Assembly: GCF_900474185.1 (NCBI RefSeq)
Contig: NZ_UCNW01000008.1
Coordinates: 248,001-312,000 of the forward strand
DNA length: 64,000 nt
Origin: Synechococcus sp. UW69
Lineage (GTDB): Bacteria > Cyanobacteriota > Cyanobacteriia > PCC-6307 > Cyanobiaceae
Direction of reading: 5' to 3'
Shown here: one piece after another, positions 21,941-29,951 of the stretch
Numbering within the stretch: position 1 is the stretch's first letter
How the letters are laid out: each line of letters opens with the position of its first letter
Position numbers and translations under genes: made by a program
Notes under the pieces: model-generated
Seen by the model: only the letters and a program-made list of their open reading frames with translations
What the model was told of the DNA's origin: nothing
The model's database searches: none

Positions 21941-21968
21941 CATGAAGCATTCATGAAGTTGCATGAAG
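21941..21968. repeat. Three CATGAAG direct repeats in phase
   Basis: CATGAAG occurs at 21941, 21952 and 21962, spacing 11 and 10 bp (about one helical turn). The third copy includes coding sequence of the DUF697-like gene, whose stop lies in the array. The array is about 135 nt upstream of the psbA start, where an upstream regulatory site could lie. Confidence 0.5.
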
Positions 21969-23264
21969 CAGCCAATCGCGTGATTGCTGAACGAAGCCGT
22001 TCCAGTTCAGCCGCTCCTGCTCAGCGGCCCGGGCCACGAGCAACGGGGCCTGCTGCTTCAACGCCACAAGATCCAGCTCATCCACACCCGCATTGACCGC
22101 CAGCCAATCCGCCATGGAACGTCCCACCACGCGGGTGAGATAGGCCGCACTGAGGGCTTGCATCGCTCCAGCGATGAGCCAGCTCCCCCCATCCAACTTG
22201 GCCAGACCCAGCAAGGTTTGTCCGGTCCACTCCACCACGCCCTGGGCCAGCGCCACACGCGCCAGCTGCGCCGCCGCTTCCCTGAGCACATCTGGCTGCA
22301 GCGACGTTCCCCAGATCTCTCCCATCTCCTTGATCATCAATCCGTTGGCCACCGCGACGGCAAGAAGATCAAGGCTTGGGACTGGGGATGCCAACACAGA
22401 ACCGGCAACCACCCATTGGGTGCGTTGCTGGATCTGCAGAAAGCGCTCACGCCGGAGCGACTCCAAGTCGCGCTGCCAGCGCCGGTGAAGATCAGCCAAA
22501 AGCCGCGGCCGCGTCTCGGAAGCCGCCTGTTTCAGCAAACGGCGCAAAGGCCCCAAAGCAGCCCGAAGCGACATCGACGGATCATGAACCAGAATTCGCT
22601 CACGCCAGCGATCGGGGAGATCAGCGACGAGAGCAGAGATGGCATCAGGCGACGCTTCCTGACCCTCGGGAGTCACAAGCAGCCAGGCGGGTTGATCATC
22701 CGGCAACTGCTGAAGCCAAAGCAGGTCTGAGGCCAGCAATGGAGTGCCCAGGGTGAACAGAATCAGGTCCTGATCCACCAGCCCACGAGGCCAACAGCGG
22801 CTGCCGTCAGTGATCAAGGGATGGCACAACGACAGGCTCAAAGACACCGAGCCTGCAAGAGATCGGCTGAGGTCCTCTGCGTTTGGTCCCTGATGGTCCC
22901 CCAGGGCGACCATCGCCATACGCACAGGACCGCTGCGCTCCACCACCAACTTCAATTCAGCGCGTCGGGCTAGATCCGCGGATGGTTGCTGCTCAAAACG
23001 TGCGAACTGATCCAGCACCTCCTGGCAGCGAGCAATCCATCCATCCAGAGACACCGGTGCTGCGAACCGCGGTTTGCTGGGCTTGCGGCCGAGCCAGATC
23101 ACCACGCCACCAGCAGCCAGGAGGCCCAGTCCTCCGCCGGGAACATGCATGACATCACTGATCAGCCAGTGTCCAGCAAGCAGGCCAGCTCCAGCCACAG
23201 CCAGCGGCCGCAGCAGCGACGTTGGTGGCATCACCAGATCTGGCAATGAAGCCGGGAATTTCAA
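21951..23264 (-). CDS. DUF697-like membrane protein
   Basis: A 437-residue protein. Two N-terminal helices (PLAVAGAGLLAGHWLISDVM and LGLLAAGGVVIWLG) are followed by a soluble region without nucleotide-binding motifs, and a C-terminal hydrophobic region (TQWVVAGSVLASPVPSLDLL, AGAMQALSAAYLTRVVGRSM) as in DUF697/YcjF proteins, which often accompany Era-like GTPases. No GTPase motif is present here. Start at 23264 or at an ATG 11 codons later. Upstream of psbA on the same strand, with an intergenic of 142 nt. Confidence 0.7.
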   Translation of the reverse strand: MKFPASLPDLVMPPTSLLRPLAVAGAGLLAGHWLISDVMHVPGGGLGLLAAGGVVIWLGRKPSKPRFAAPVSLDGWIARCQEVLDQFARFEQQPSADLARRAELKLVVERSGPVRMAMVALGDHQGPNAEDLSRSLAGSVSLSLSLCHPLITDGSRCWPRGLVDQDLILFTLGTPLLASDLLWLQQLPDDQPAWLLVTPEGQEASPDAISALVADLPDRWRERILVHDPSMSLRAALGPLRRLLKQAASETRPRLLADLHRRWQRDLESLRRERFLQIQQRTQWVVAGSVLASPVPSLDLLAVAVANGLMIKEMGEIWGTSLQPDVLREAAAQLARVALAQGVVEWTGQTLLGLAKLDGGSWLIAGAMQALSAAYLTRVVGRSMADWLAVNAGVDELDLVALKQQAPLLVARAAEQERLNWNGFVQQSRDWLLHATS

Positions 23265-23376
23265 CAGAGAGTCTGTTGTAGCAGTGGCCCTTCTTAGCTC
23301 AACCCAACTCCTGACACCAGGACTTCAGGTCAGAGGGAAGACTTCTCCATAACTTGGGAAGAAGACGGGTTCAGCC

Positions 23377-24303
23377 ATGACACAAAGTCATCCCAACCCG
23401 ATGGTCGACAACCGCAAGGGGGTGCGCAGGGTTCTCATGGTGGCTCTGGGCCTGAACATCACCATGTCGCTTCTGAAGCTTCTGGTGGGGGTCATGAGTG
23501 GATCCCTGGCGGTGATCGCGGATGCCATGCACAGCGCCACCGATGCCCTCTCCAGCCTCACGGGACTGGTCACGAACAAGCTCTCCGATCCACGGCCGGA
23601 TCGCGATCATCCCTATGGACATCGCAAATACGAGGCGGTCGGAGCCCTCGGAATCGCAGGTTTCATCCTGTTCACAGCCATCGAAATCCTCATGCGTTCA
23701 GGGGAGCGGCTCCTGGAGGGGCTGCCTCCCATTCGTGTCACGGGCCAGGAGCTTGTGCTGCTCACCCTTGTGCTGGGGTTCAATCTCCTGCTTGCGGGGT
23801 ATGAGCTGCGGGAAGGTCGGCGACTCAACAGCAACCTGCTCAAGGCGGATGCCCAGCATGCAGCGAGTGACGTCTGGACCACCGTGGTGGTGCTGGTGGG
23901 CATGGCAGGGGCGGTATGGCTGCAGGTGAGCTGGCTCGACGTTGCTTTGGCGATCCCCATGGCTCTGCTGCTGATCCGTGTCTGCTCGCAGGTGCTGCGC
24001 AGCACCTTGCCCTGGCTGGTGGACCACATGGCGATTGCCCCCGAGGCCATCTACGCCGAAGCGATGTCCACCGCCGGGGTGATGAATTGCCACGACATCG
24101 CCAGCCGCGGCGTGCTGGGTCAGCAGATCTTCATCGAAATGCATATGGTTGTCGATGCCGACGACCTCACCAAGGCGCACCAGATCACTGAGCAGGTGGA
24201 GGATCGCTTGGAGGAAACCTTCGGCCCGGTGCGGTGCACCATCCATCTGGAACCAAAGGACTACGTGGAGGACTGGATCACCTACACCGGTGCCCATGGC
24301 TGA
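23377..24303 (+). CDS. Cation diffusion facilitator (CDF) metal exporter
   Basis: A 308-residue CDF-family antiporter that exports divalent metal (Zn, Co, Mn or Fe) from the cytosol. Six membrane helices are present; the metal site is HSATD in helix 2 (IADAMHSATDALSSL) with HAASDVW in helix 5 as the second pair. The C-terminal cytosolic ferredoxin-like domain (IFIEMHMVVDADDLTKAHQI) is complete. The first histidines suggest an HD/HD-type site; metal specificity is not decidable. Its stop overlaps the next start by 8 nt. Confidence 0.9.
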   Translation: MTQSHPNPMVDNRKGVRRVLMVALGLNITMSLLKLLVGVMSGSLAVIADAMHSATDALSSLTGLVTNKLSDPRPDRDHPYGHRKYEAVGALGIAGFILFTAIEILMRSGERLLEGLPPIRVTGQELVLLTLVLGFNLLLAGYELREGRRLNSNLLKADAQHAASDVWTTVVVLVGMAGAVWLQVSWLDVALAIPMALLLIRVCSQVLRSTLPWLVDHMAIAPEAIYAEAMSTAGVMNCHDIASRGVLGQQIFIEMHMVVDADDLTKAHQITEQVEDRLEETFGPVRCTIHLEPKDYVEDWITYTGAHG

Positions 24304-24823
24304 AGCCGACACCGAAGTGACGCCGCTCGCCGGGCTGACAGAGCGTCAGCAGAGGGGCCTGATCGACGTACTCGACGAAGTCCGCCGCGCCAATGGCTGG
24401 TCTTGGCAACTGCCAGTTTTGCTTCAGGAACGCTGCTGGCTGAGGCTGTCCAGAACTCCCCTCACGGAGCTGCATCGCCTACTTCCCCCGGATGGGCGTG
24501 ATGAAGCCCCGGAACTGGTGCATTACCGGCGCCTGCTTCAGCAGGGGATGGATCCACTCTTGGCCCAGCAGAGCTGCTGGCATGACTTCGGCATGGAGGA
24601 CTGCCAGAGAGCTCTCCGGGAGTATTGGAGCAGCCGGGACACGGCCATCCACGGATGGACTGCCCAGCGGTACCGACAACTGGTGAGCAGCTACCGCGAG
24701 CGGATCGAACGGGGGATCACGGCTGTTCCGATGCTGGTGCTCGCTCGAAAGAACAGCGTTGAATGCCACCAGCTGCTCTGGATCACCGAAAACACCCCGG
24801 TGATGCGTCACACTTGCGCCTGA
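24296..24823 (+). CDS. Hypothetical protein
   Basis: A 175-residue protein starting at an ATG (24296) that overlaps the CDF gene stop. It is rich in Trp, Arg and acidic residues (LIDVLDEVRRANGWSWQLPV, FGMEDCQRALREYWSSRD), with no signal or membrane segment. No conserved catalytic motif is visible. Context suggests co-transcription with the CDF gene, but not necessarily a shared function. Confidence 0.7.
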   Translation: MAEADTEVTPLAGLTERQQRGLIDVLDEVRRANGWSWQLPVLLQERCWLRLSRTPLTELHRLLPPDGRDEAPELVHYRRLLQQGMDPLLAQQSCWHDFGMEDCQRALREYWSSRDTAIHGWTAQRYRQLVSSYRERIERGITAVPMLVLARKNSVECHQLLWITENTPVMRHTCA

Positions 24824-24839
24824 TTCCAGGCCATGGGCC

Positions 24840-25427
24840 ATGAGTGATTCCTACAGCGATCCCCAACATCAGGCGGGACAGGGAGACGGCGGCCGTGACG
24901 GCCAGCGCAGTCGTGGCAACCGTGCCGGCGGCCGCGAAGGCGGAGGCTTTCGAATTCGTCTGAGCGACAACGAAATGCGCTCGGCAAGGGCGCTACAAGA
25001 GGCATTCAATCTCCGCTCCACCGTTGCGGTCCTTGGTTTCGCGGTCCGCAGCCTGGGGCAGATGTTGGAGGACGGCCAACTCGACGCCCTGATCGAGCAG
25101 CAACGCAATCAGCCCGCCCGGAGTGGCCGCCGCGATGGCGGTGGTCGTGATGGAGGTGGTCGCGATGGAGGTGGTCGTGATGGAGGTGGTCGCGGTCGCC
25201 GGTTCGACGACGAGCGCAGCAGCAGAGGTTCCCGTCCGAACCCGTTTGCTCGCCCTGCCAAACCCCAACCCGAAGCACAGGTTGAACCAGTCGCGGAATC
25301 GACGGTGGAGTCGGTCGTGGAGTCTGAAGCGGCCCCAAGCGACGACACCAGTTCGACCCCCGTTGCGGATGGATCGGCCTTAGATGTGTCGACGGACGAG
25401 ACCAAAACCGAAACGACCGAGGACTGA
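24840..25427 (+). CDS. Hypothetical protein with RDGGG repeats
   Basis: A 195-residue protein. A low-complexity Gly/Arg/Asp N-terminus is followed by a compact helical core (DNEMRSARALQEAFNLRSTV), then by four 5-residue RDGGG repeats and an acidic Ser/Thr/Val-rich tail (VESEAAPSDDTSSTPVADGS). The layout suggests a disordered, possibly RNA- or membrane-surface-interacting protein; RGG-like repeats in other proteins bind RNA. The 15-bp DNA repeats are at 25131-25190. It ends 3 nt before trpS. Confidence 0.7.
   Translation: MSDSYSDPQHQAGQGDGGRDGQRSRGNRAGGREGGGFRIRLSDNEMRSARALQEAFNLRSTVAVLGFAVRSLGQMLEDGQLDALIEQQRNQPARSGRRDGGGRDGGGRDGGGRDGGGRGRRFDDERSSRGSRPNPFARPAKPQPEAQVEPVAESTVESVVESEAAPSDDTSSTPVADGSALDVSTDETKTETTED
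25131..25190 (+). repeat. Four 15-bp tandem coding repeats (RDGGG)
   Basis: Units at 25131, 25146, 25161 and 25176 read CG[CT]GATGG[CA]GGTGGT and encode RDGGG four times. Alternating CGC/CGT suggests duplication of 30-bp blocks. Such in-frame repeats often vary in number between strains. Confidence 0.9.
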
Positions 25428-25430
25428 TTG

Positions 25431-26444
25431 ATGAACCGGCCAAGGGTTCTTTCTGGGGTGCAACCGACAGGAGCGCTGCACCTCGGCAATTGGCTTGGTG
25501 CCATCCGCAACTGGGTTGACCTGCAGGAGAGCCACGACACCTTCGTCTGTGTGGTGGATCTCCACGCCATCACCGTTCCCCATGACCCCAGCCGTCTGGC
25601 TGAGGACACCCGCTCCACGGCTGCGCTCTACCTGGCCTGCGGCATGGACCCCAAGCGCTGCTCGGTGTTTGTGCAGAGCCAGGTGGCAGCCCACAGTGAA
25701 CTCTGCTGGCTCCTGAATTGCGTCACACCGCTCAATTGGCTGGAACGGATGATCCAGTTCAAGGAAAAGGCGGTGAAGCAAGGGGACAACGTGTCCGTGG
25801 GTCTGCTGGACTACCCGGTTCTGATGGCCGCCGACATCCTTCTCTATGACGCTGACCTTGTGCCCGTCGGTGAAGACCAAAAGCAGCACTTAGAACTGGC
25901 GCGTGACATCGCTCAGCAGCGCATCAATGCCCGTTTCGGTGACAAGGAAACGCCTGTACTCAAGGTTCCGAAACCTCTGATCCTCAAGGAGGGCGCTCGG
26001 GTCATGAGCCTGACTGATGGTCGCAGCAAGATGAGCAAGAGCGATCCGAATGAGGGAAGTCGCATCACGCTGCTGGACCCTCCAGAGCTGATCACCAAAA
26101 AGATAAAACGCGCCAAAACAGACCCCCTGCGGGGACTTGAATTCGACAACCCGGATCGACCGGAAACTGACAACCTCTTGGGGCTTTACGCGATCCTCAG
26201 CGGCAAGGGACGGGATCAGGCCGCCAGCGAATGCGCCGAGATGGGATGGGGGCAGTTCAAACCGATGCTGGCCGAAGCCACAGTGAACGCCCTGGAGCCC
26301 ATCCAGGTGCGCTATCGCGAGCTGATGAGCGACCCCGCGGAGCTCGACCAGGTGCTGAGCACGGGACGCGAAAAAGCCGAAACCGTGGCCAACGCCACGT
26401 TGGAGCGGGTTCGAGAGGCCCTGGGCTTTGCCCGACGAGCCTGA
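25431..26444 (+). CDS. trpS: Tryptophanyl-tRNA synthetase
   Basis: A 337-residue class I aminoacyl-tRNA synthetase that charges tRNA-Trp. The HIGH-like motif GALHLGNW is near residue 18 and the KMSKS motif SKMSKSDPNEG near residue 200. LLSG/PVLMAADILLYDADLV is a standard TrpRS segment. The ATG at 25431 is taken over the in-frame TTG at 25428. It follows the RDGGG-repeat gene by 3 nt. Confidence 0.97.
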   Translation: MNRPRVLSGVQPTGALHLGNWLGAIRNWVDLQESHDTFVCVVDLHAITVPHDPSRLAEDTRSTAALYLACGMDPKRCSVFVQSQVAAHSELCWLLNCVTPLNWLERMIQFKEKAVKQGDNVSVGLLDYPVLMAADILLYDADLVPVGEDQKQHLELARDIAQQRINARFGDKETPVLKVPKPLILKEGARVMSLTDGRSKMSKSDPNEGSRITLLDPPELITKKIKRAKTDPLRGLEFDNPDRPETDNLLGLYAILSGKGRDQAASECAEMGWGQFKPMLAEATVNALEPIQVRYRELMSDPAELDQVLSTGREKAETVANATLERVREALGFARRA

Positions 26445-26678
26445 TCACGACCAAAGACAACCATCAGCTGCTCTTATCAATACAAGGGATACGGCCTCTC
26501 CCCATACCCCAAGAGATTTGACGGAAACAATCGCAGCGACAGCAATGAGTCCCGGAAGACTCTCAGGACGCTCTCACTTGCGTAGACACAGCGATATCAC
26601 CATGTCAACCCCTCAGGAGCCGATCTCGCGCGGAGGCATCGTGGGCCAGCACTGTGACCGTCCACCTGATTGTCCTGC

Positions 26679-27344
26679 GTGCGTCATCTTTTTTCTGCGT
26701 CCAACAAAACCTCTCGTTGGAGCCGACCTCTGGTCGGTGCAGCGCTGACCGCAGGAATGGTTCTTTGCGCAGGAGCATCACAGCCCCCCCAAAGCACCCC
26801 AGATCTCCTGACAGATATCGGCCCCAGCAGTCGCGCCTCCCTGTCGTCAGGTAACGAGGGAGGCCGCTACGAGTTAACGCCTGAGCGACGCGCATTGCTC
26901 AACACCATCCGCTACGCCGAAGGCACCTGGAAAGACGGTGAAGACAAGGGCTACCAAATCATGTACGGGGGAGGTCAGTTCCAGGACCTCTCCCGTCATC
27001 CAGAGCGGGTGATCGTGAAGCGCTACACCAGCGCCGCTGCGGGTGCTTATCAGTTCCTGCCCAAGACCTGGAAAGGTGTAGCCCAGGAACTCAGGCTGTC
27101 CAGCTTCGAACCCAGGCACCAAGATCAGGCCGCACTACATCTCGCGGAGCGACGGGGTGCTCTGGATGAGATTGATCGGCAGGGTCTTACCAAGGACGCC
27201 ATGGCAAAGCTGGCACCCGAATGGGCATCCTTCCCAACCAAAGCCGGTCACTCCGCCTACGGGCAACCGGTGAAGAGTCATCAGGAGCTGGCAAGCTTTT
27301 ACAGCAGCAACCTGCGCCAGCTGAGAAGTCAGCTGGGTGCCTGA
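26679..27344 (+). CDS. Lambda-endolysin-like exported lytic transglycosylase (GH104)
   Basis: A protein of about 221 residues from GTG 26679 (or TTG 26670). An N-terminal signal/anchor (PLVGAALTAGMVLCAGAS) precedes a domain closely like lambda R endolysin: LNTIRYAEGTWK (catalytic Glu), GYQIMYGGGQFQDLSRHPER, SAAAGAYQFLPKTWKGVAQE, FEPRHQDQAALHLAERRGAL and WASFPTKAGHSAYG. These enzymes cleave peptidoglycan as lytic transglycosylases. The signal sequence shows it works in the periplasm of the host rather than waiting for a holin. Its 3' end overlaps the DUF2605-like gene by 16 nt. The 220 nt before it holds no gene I can support. Confidence 0.85.
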   Translation: MRHLFSASNKTSRWSRPLVGAALTAGMVLCAGASQPPQSTPDLLTDIGPSSRASLSSGNEGGRYELTPERRALLNTIRYAEGTWKDGEDKGYQIMYGGGQFQDLSRHPERVIVKRYTSAAAGAYQFLPKTWKGVAQELRLSSFEPRHQDQAALHLAERRGALDEIDRQGLTKDAMAKLAPEWASFPTKAGHSAYGQPVKSHQELASFYSSNLRQLRSQLGA

Positions 27345-27685
27345 GGAGAACGGGAGGAACCCAGCTTCGCGGCCAATGCCCACACCTCCGTGACCAAACC
27401 GTGCCAGGGGTTCATGACCTCCATGGAAACGGCCATGGGCTGTGTTGAGGCAGCCACCAGGGCACGTGTGGCAGCAATGGCCTTCATTCCCTCCTGCAGT
27501 CGCCGCTCCATGCTCTGACGCTCCTGGTGCGACATCACCGCATCCGGACAGGCCTGGAGAAGCTCCTCCCCGCGCTGAAACCAGTGCTCGAAGTCATCGA
27601 GAAGGGAAGCCAGCAGCTCGTCCAGCAGAGCACCGGCGTCCCGATTGGTTGACTCGCCCACGTGATGCCCTCGGGTCTCGCCCAT
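27329..27685 (-). CDS. DUF2605-like hypothetical protein
   Basis: A 118-residue helical cytosolic protein (DELLASLLDDFEHWFQRGEE, ERRLQEGMKAIAATRALVAA) typical of a cyanobacterial family I believe to be DUF2605. It lies divergently to thrS with starts 4 nt apart and converges on the lytic enzyme gene. Function unknown. Confidence 0.65.
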   Translation of the reverse strand: MGETRGHHVGESTNRDAGALLDELLASLLDDFEHWFQRGEELLQACPDAVMSHQERQSMERRLQEGMKAIAATRALVAASTQPMAVSMEVMNPWHGLVTEVWALAAKLGSSRSPQAPS

Positions 27686-27688
27686 AGG

Positions 27689-29521
27689 ATGGCGGGCCTC
27701 GTACCTGAACCGGTGAGCAGCGCTGCAGCAACCACCCCAGCCCCCTCAGCACCAGTGGTTCTGCCCAAGACCAGCGAAAGCGATCAACTGCTCAAAATCC
27801 GCCACTCGATGAGCCACGTGATGGCCATGGCTGTGCAGCAGCTGTTTCCCAAGGCACGCGTCACCATCGGGCCTTGGACCGAAACCGGGTTTTATTACGA
27901 CTTCGACAATCCCGATCCCTTCACAGAGGCTGATCTGAAGGCCATCAAGAAAGGGATGATCAAGATCATCAACAAGAAACTTCCCCTTGAACGGGTTGAG
28001 GTGAGCCGCGGCGAGGCCGAAGCAAAAATCAAGGCCCAGAACGAGCCCTACAAGCTGGAGATCCTCGAAGGCCTTCAGGAGCCCATCACCCTCTACACCT
28101 TGGGTGAGGCCTGGTGGGACCTGTGCGCAGGACCTCACGTGGACCACACGGGGCAGCTCAACGCCAAGGCCTTCGAGCTGGAAAGCGTGGCAGGCGCCTA
28201 CTGGCGAGGCGATGAAACCAAAGCGCAGCTGCAGCGCATCTACGGCACAGCCTGGGAAACCCCCGAACAACTGGCGGAGCACAAACGCCGCAAGGAAGAA
28301 GCCCTGCGCAGGGATCACCGACGCATCGGCAAAGACCTCGACCTCTTCTCCATCGAGGATGAAGCCGGTGCCGGCCTCGTGTTCTGGCACCCCCGCGGCG
28401 CCCGCATGCGCCTGCTTATCGAGGAGTTCTGGCGTCAAGCCCACTTCGAAGGCGGATACGAGCTCCTCTACACACCTCACGTGGCCGACATCAGCCTCTG
28501 GAAGACATCAGGCCACCTCGACTTCTACGCCGAAAGCATGTTTGGGCCGATGGAGGTGGACGAACGGGAATACCAGCTCAAACCGATGAACTGCCCGTTC
28601 CACGTGCTCACCTATGCCAGCAAGCTGCGCAGCTATCGGGAACTGCCGATTCGCTGGGCCGAACTCGGGACCGTTTATCGCTACGAGCGACCGGGCGTGA
28701 TGCACGGCCTGATGCGCGTGCGCGGCTTCACCCAGGACGATGCTCACGTGTTCTGCCTCCCGGAACAGATCAGCGACGAGATTCTGAAAATCCTCGATCT
28801 CACCGAGCGCATCCTCTCCACCTTCGATTTCAGCAACTACGAGATCAACCTCTCCACCCGACCGGACAAGTCGATCGGAGATGACGACGTCTGGGACCTC
28901 GCCACCAAGGGACTGATCGAGGCCCTGGAACGCAAGGGCTGGGCATACAAGATCGATGAAGGGGGCGGCGCCTTCTATGGCCCGAAGATCGATCTCAAAA
29001 TCGAAGACGCCATCGGCCGGATGTGGCAGTGCTCGACCATCCAGCTGGATTTCAACCTGCCGGAACGCTTCAAGCTCGACTACATCGCCGCCGACGGCAG
29101 CAAGCAGCGTCCGATCATGATCCACCGCGCCATCTTCGGCTCGCTGGAGCGCTTCTTCGGGATCATGACCGAAAACTATGCCGGCGATTACCCGTTCTGG
29201 CTGGCCCCTGAACAGGTGCGACTGCTGCCGGTCACCGACGAAGTGAAGCCCTACGCCGAACAGCTGCTGGACCAGCTCACCAAGGCCGGGGTACGCGCCA
29301 CAGTCGACCGCAGCGGCGACCGCCTCGGGAAGTTGATCCGCACCGGCGAACAGATGAAGATCCCTGTTCTGGCCGTCATCGGTGCGAAAGAAGCGGAGCA
29401 GAACGCTGTGAGCCTGCGCAGTCGCCGGGATGGTGATCTCGGGGTCACAGCAGTGGCCGACCTGCTCAGAGCTGCCCAGACGGCCAACAACCAACGCGCT
29501 GCAGGCCTGGAGCTGAATTGA
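27689..29521 (+). CDS. thrS: Threonyl-tRNA synthetase lacking the TGS domain
   Basis: A 610-residue class II synthetase that charges tRNA-Thr. The usual N-terminal TGS domain is absent: the protein starts with a 30-residue linker and goes straight into the editing domain, whose HxxxH (RHSMSHVMAMA) and CxxxH (DLCAGPHVDHTG) residues are intact. The catalytic core has motif 2 RYERPG...RVRGFTQDDAH, zinc ligands Cys in MNCPFH, His in DDAH and His in MIHRAIFGSLERF, and the C-terminal anticodon-binding domain. The start ATG 27689 follows from the gene layout. The stop overlaps the DUF1824-like gene. Confidence 0.95.
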   Translation: MAGLVPEPVSSAAATTPAPSAPVVLPKTSESDQLLKIRHSMSHVMAMAVQQLFPKARVTIGPWTETGFYYDFDNPDPFTEADLKAIKKGMIKIINKKLPLERVEVSRGEAEAKIKAQNEPYKLEILEGLQEPITLYTLGEAWWDLCAGPHVDHTGQLNAKAFELESVAGAYWRGDETKAQLQRIYGTAWETPEQLAEHKRRKEEALRRDHRRIGKDLDLFSIEDEAGAGLVFWHPRGARMRLLIEEFWRQAHFEGGYELLYTPHVADISLWKTSGHLDFYAESMFGPMEVDEREYQLKPMNCPFHVLTYASKLRSYRELPIRWAELGTVYRYERPGVMHGLMRVRGFTQDDAHVFCLPEQISDEILKILDLTERILSTFDFSNYEINLSTRPDKSIGDDDVWDLATKGLIEALERKGWAYKIDEGGGAFYGPKIDLKIEDAIGRMWQCSTIQLDFNLPERFKLDYIAADGSKQRPIMIHRAIFGSLERFFGIMTENYAGDYPFWLAPEQVRLLPVTDEVKPYAEQLLDQLTKAGVRATVDRSGDRLGKLIRTGEQMKIPVLAVIGAKEAEQNAVSLRSRRDGDLGVTAVADLLRAAQTANNQRAAGLELN

Positions 29522-29916
29522 TGACGGAGTCCCCTGTGAACAACCTGGCCGATCTCGCGCGTTTGCGTGGAGCACCAGAGCTGCTTCCTCAGACCAGAGA
29601 TCAGCTCCGCCAAGAGCTCAACCAGGCGATGGCCACCGCCCATTGGTTCACCATTGGCGTCATGGCCCCCTCCATGGATCAGGCGCTCTCAGCGCTGCGC
29701 AATCTGGAGCAAAGCCAACAGTGGGACTCCATGGAGCTTGTCGACAGCCCGGAGGGACCGGGTCCTGTTTTTCTGAAAGCCAACCAGAGGGGGGGGACAA
29801 TCCGGATTCGGATCGAGCACGGCCTCGGCGAAGGAATTCTGATCAGTGGGCACGGCGAGGACGAAACCACGCAAAGCACCACCTGGGGACCACTTCCACT
29901 GGACTTCTTCTCCTGA
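29521..29916 (+). CDS. DUF1824-like hypothetical protein
   Basis: A 131-residue cytosolic alpha/beta protein (HWFTIGVMAPSMDQALSALR, IRIRIEHGLGEGILISGHGE) of a cyanobacterial/plastid-lineage family I take to be DUF1824. ATG 29521 overlaps the thrS stop by one base. It lies between thrS and glucokinase and may share their transcript. Function unknown. Confidence 0.65.
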   Translation: MTESPVNNLADLARLRGAPELLPQTRDQLRQELNQAMATAHWFTIGVMAPSMDQALSALRNLEQSQQWDSMELVDSPEGPGPVFLKANQRGGTIRIRIEHGLGEGILISGHGEDETTQSTTWGPLPLDFFS

Positions 29917-29951
29917 CCTTCCCACGCTGGTAGGAGATACCGCGGGTTTGT

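Noticed and set aside
28508-29575. 355-codon minus-strand frame opposite thrS
   Set aside because: Shadow of thrS; no motif and improbable composition.
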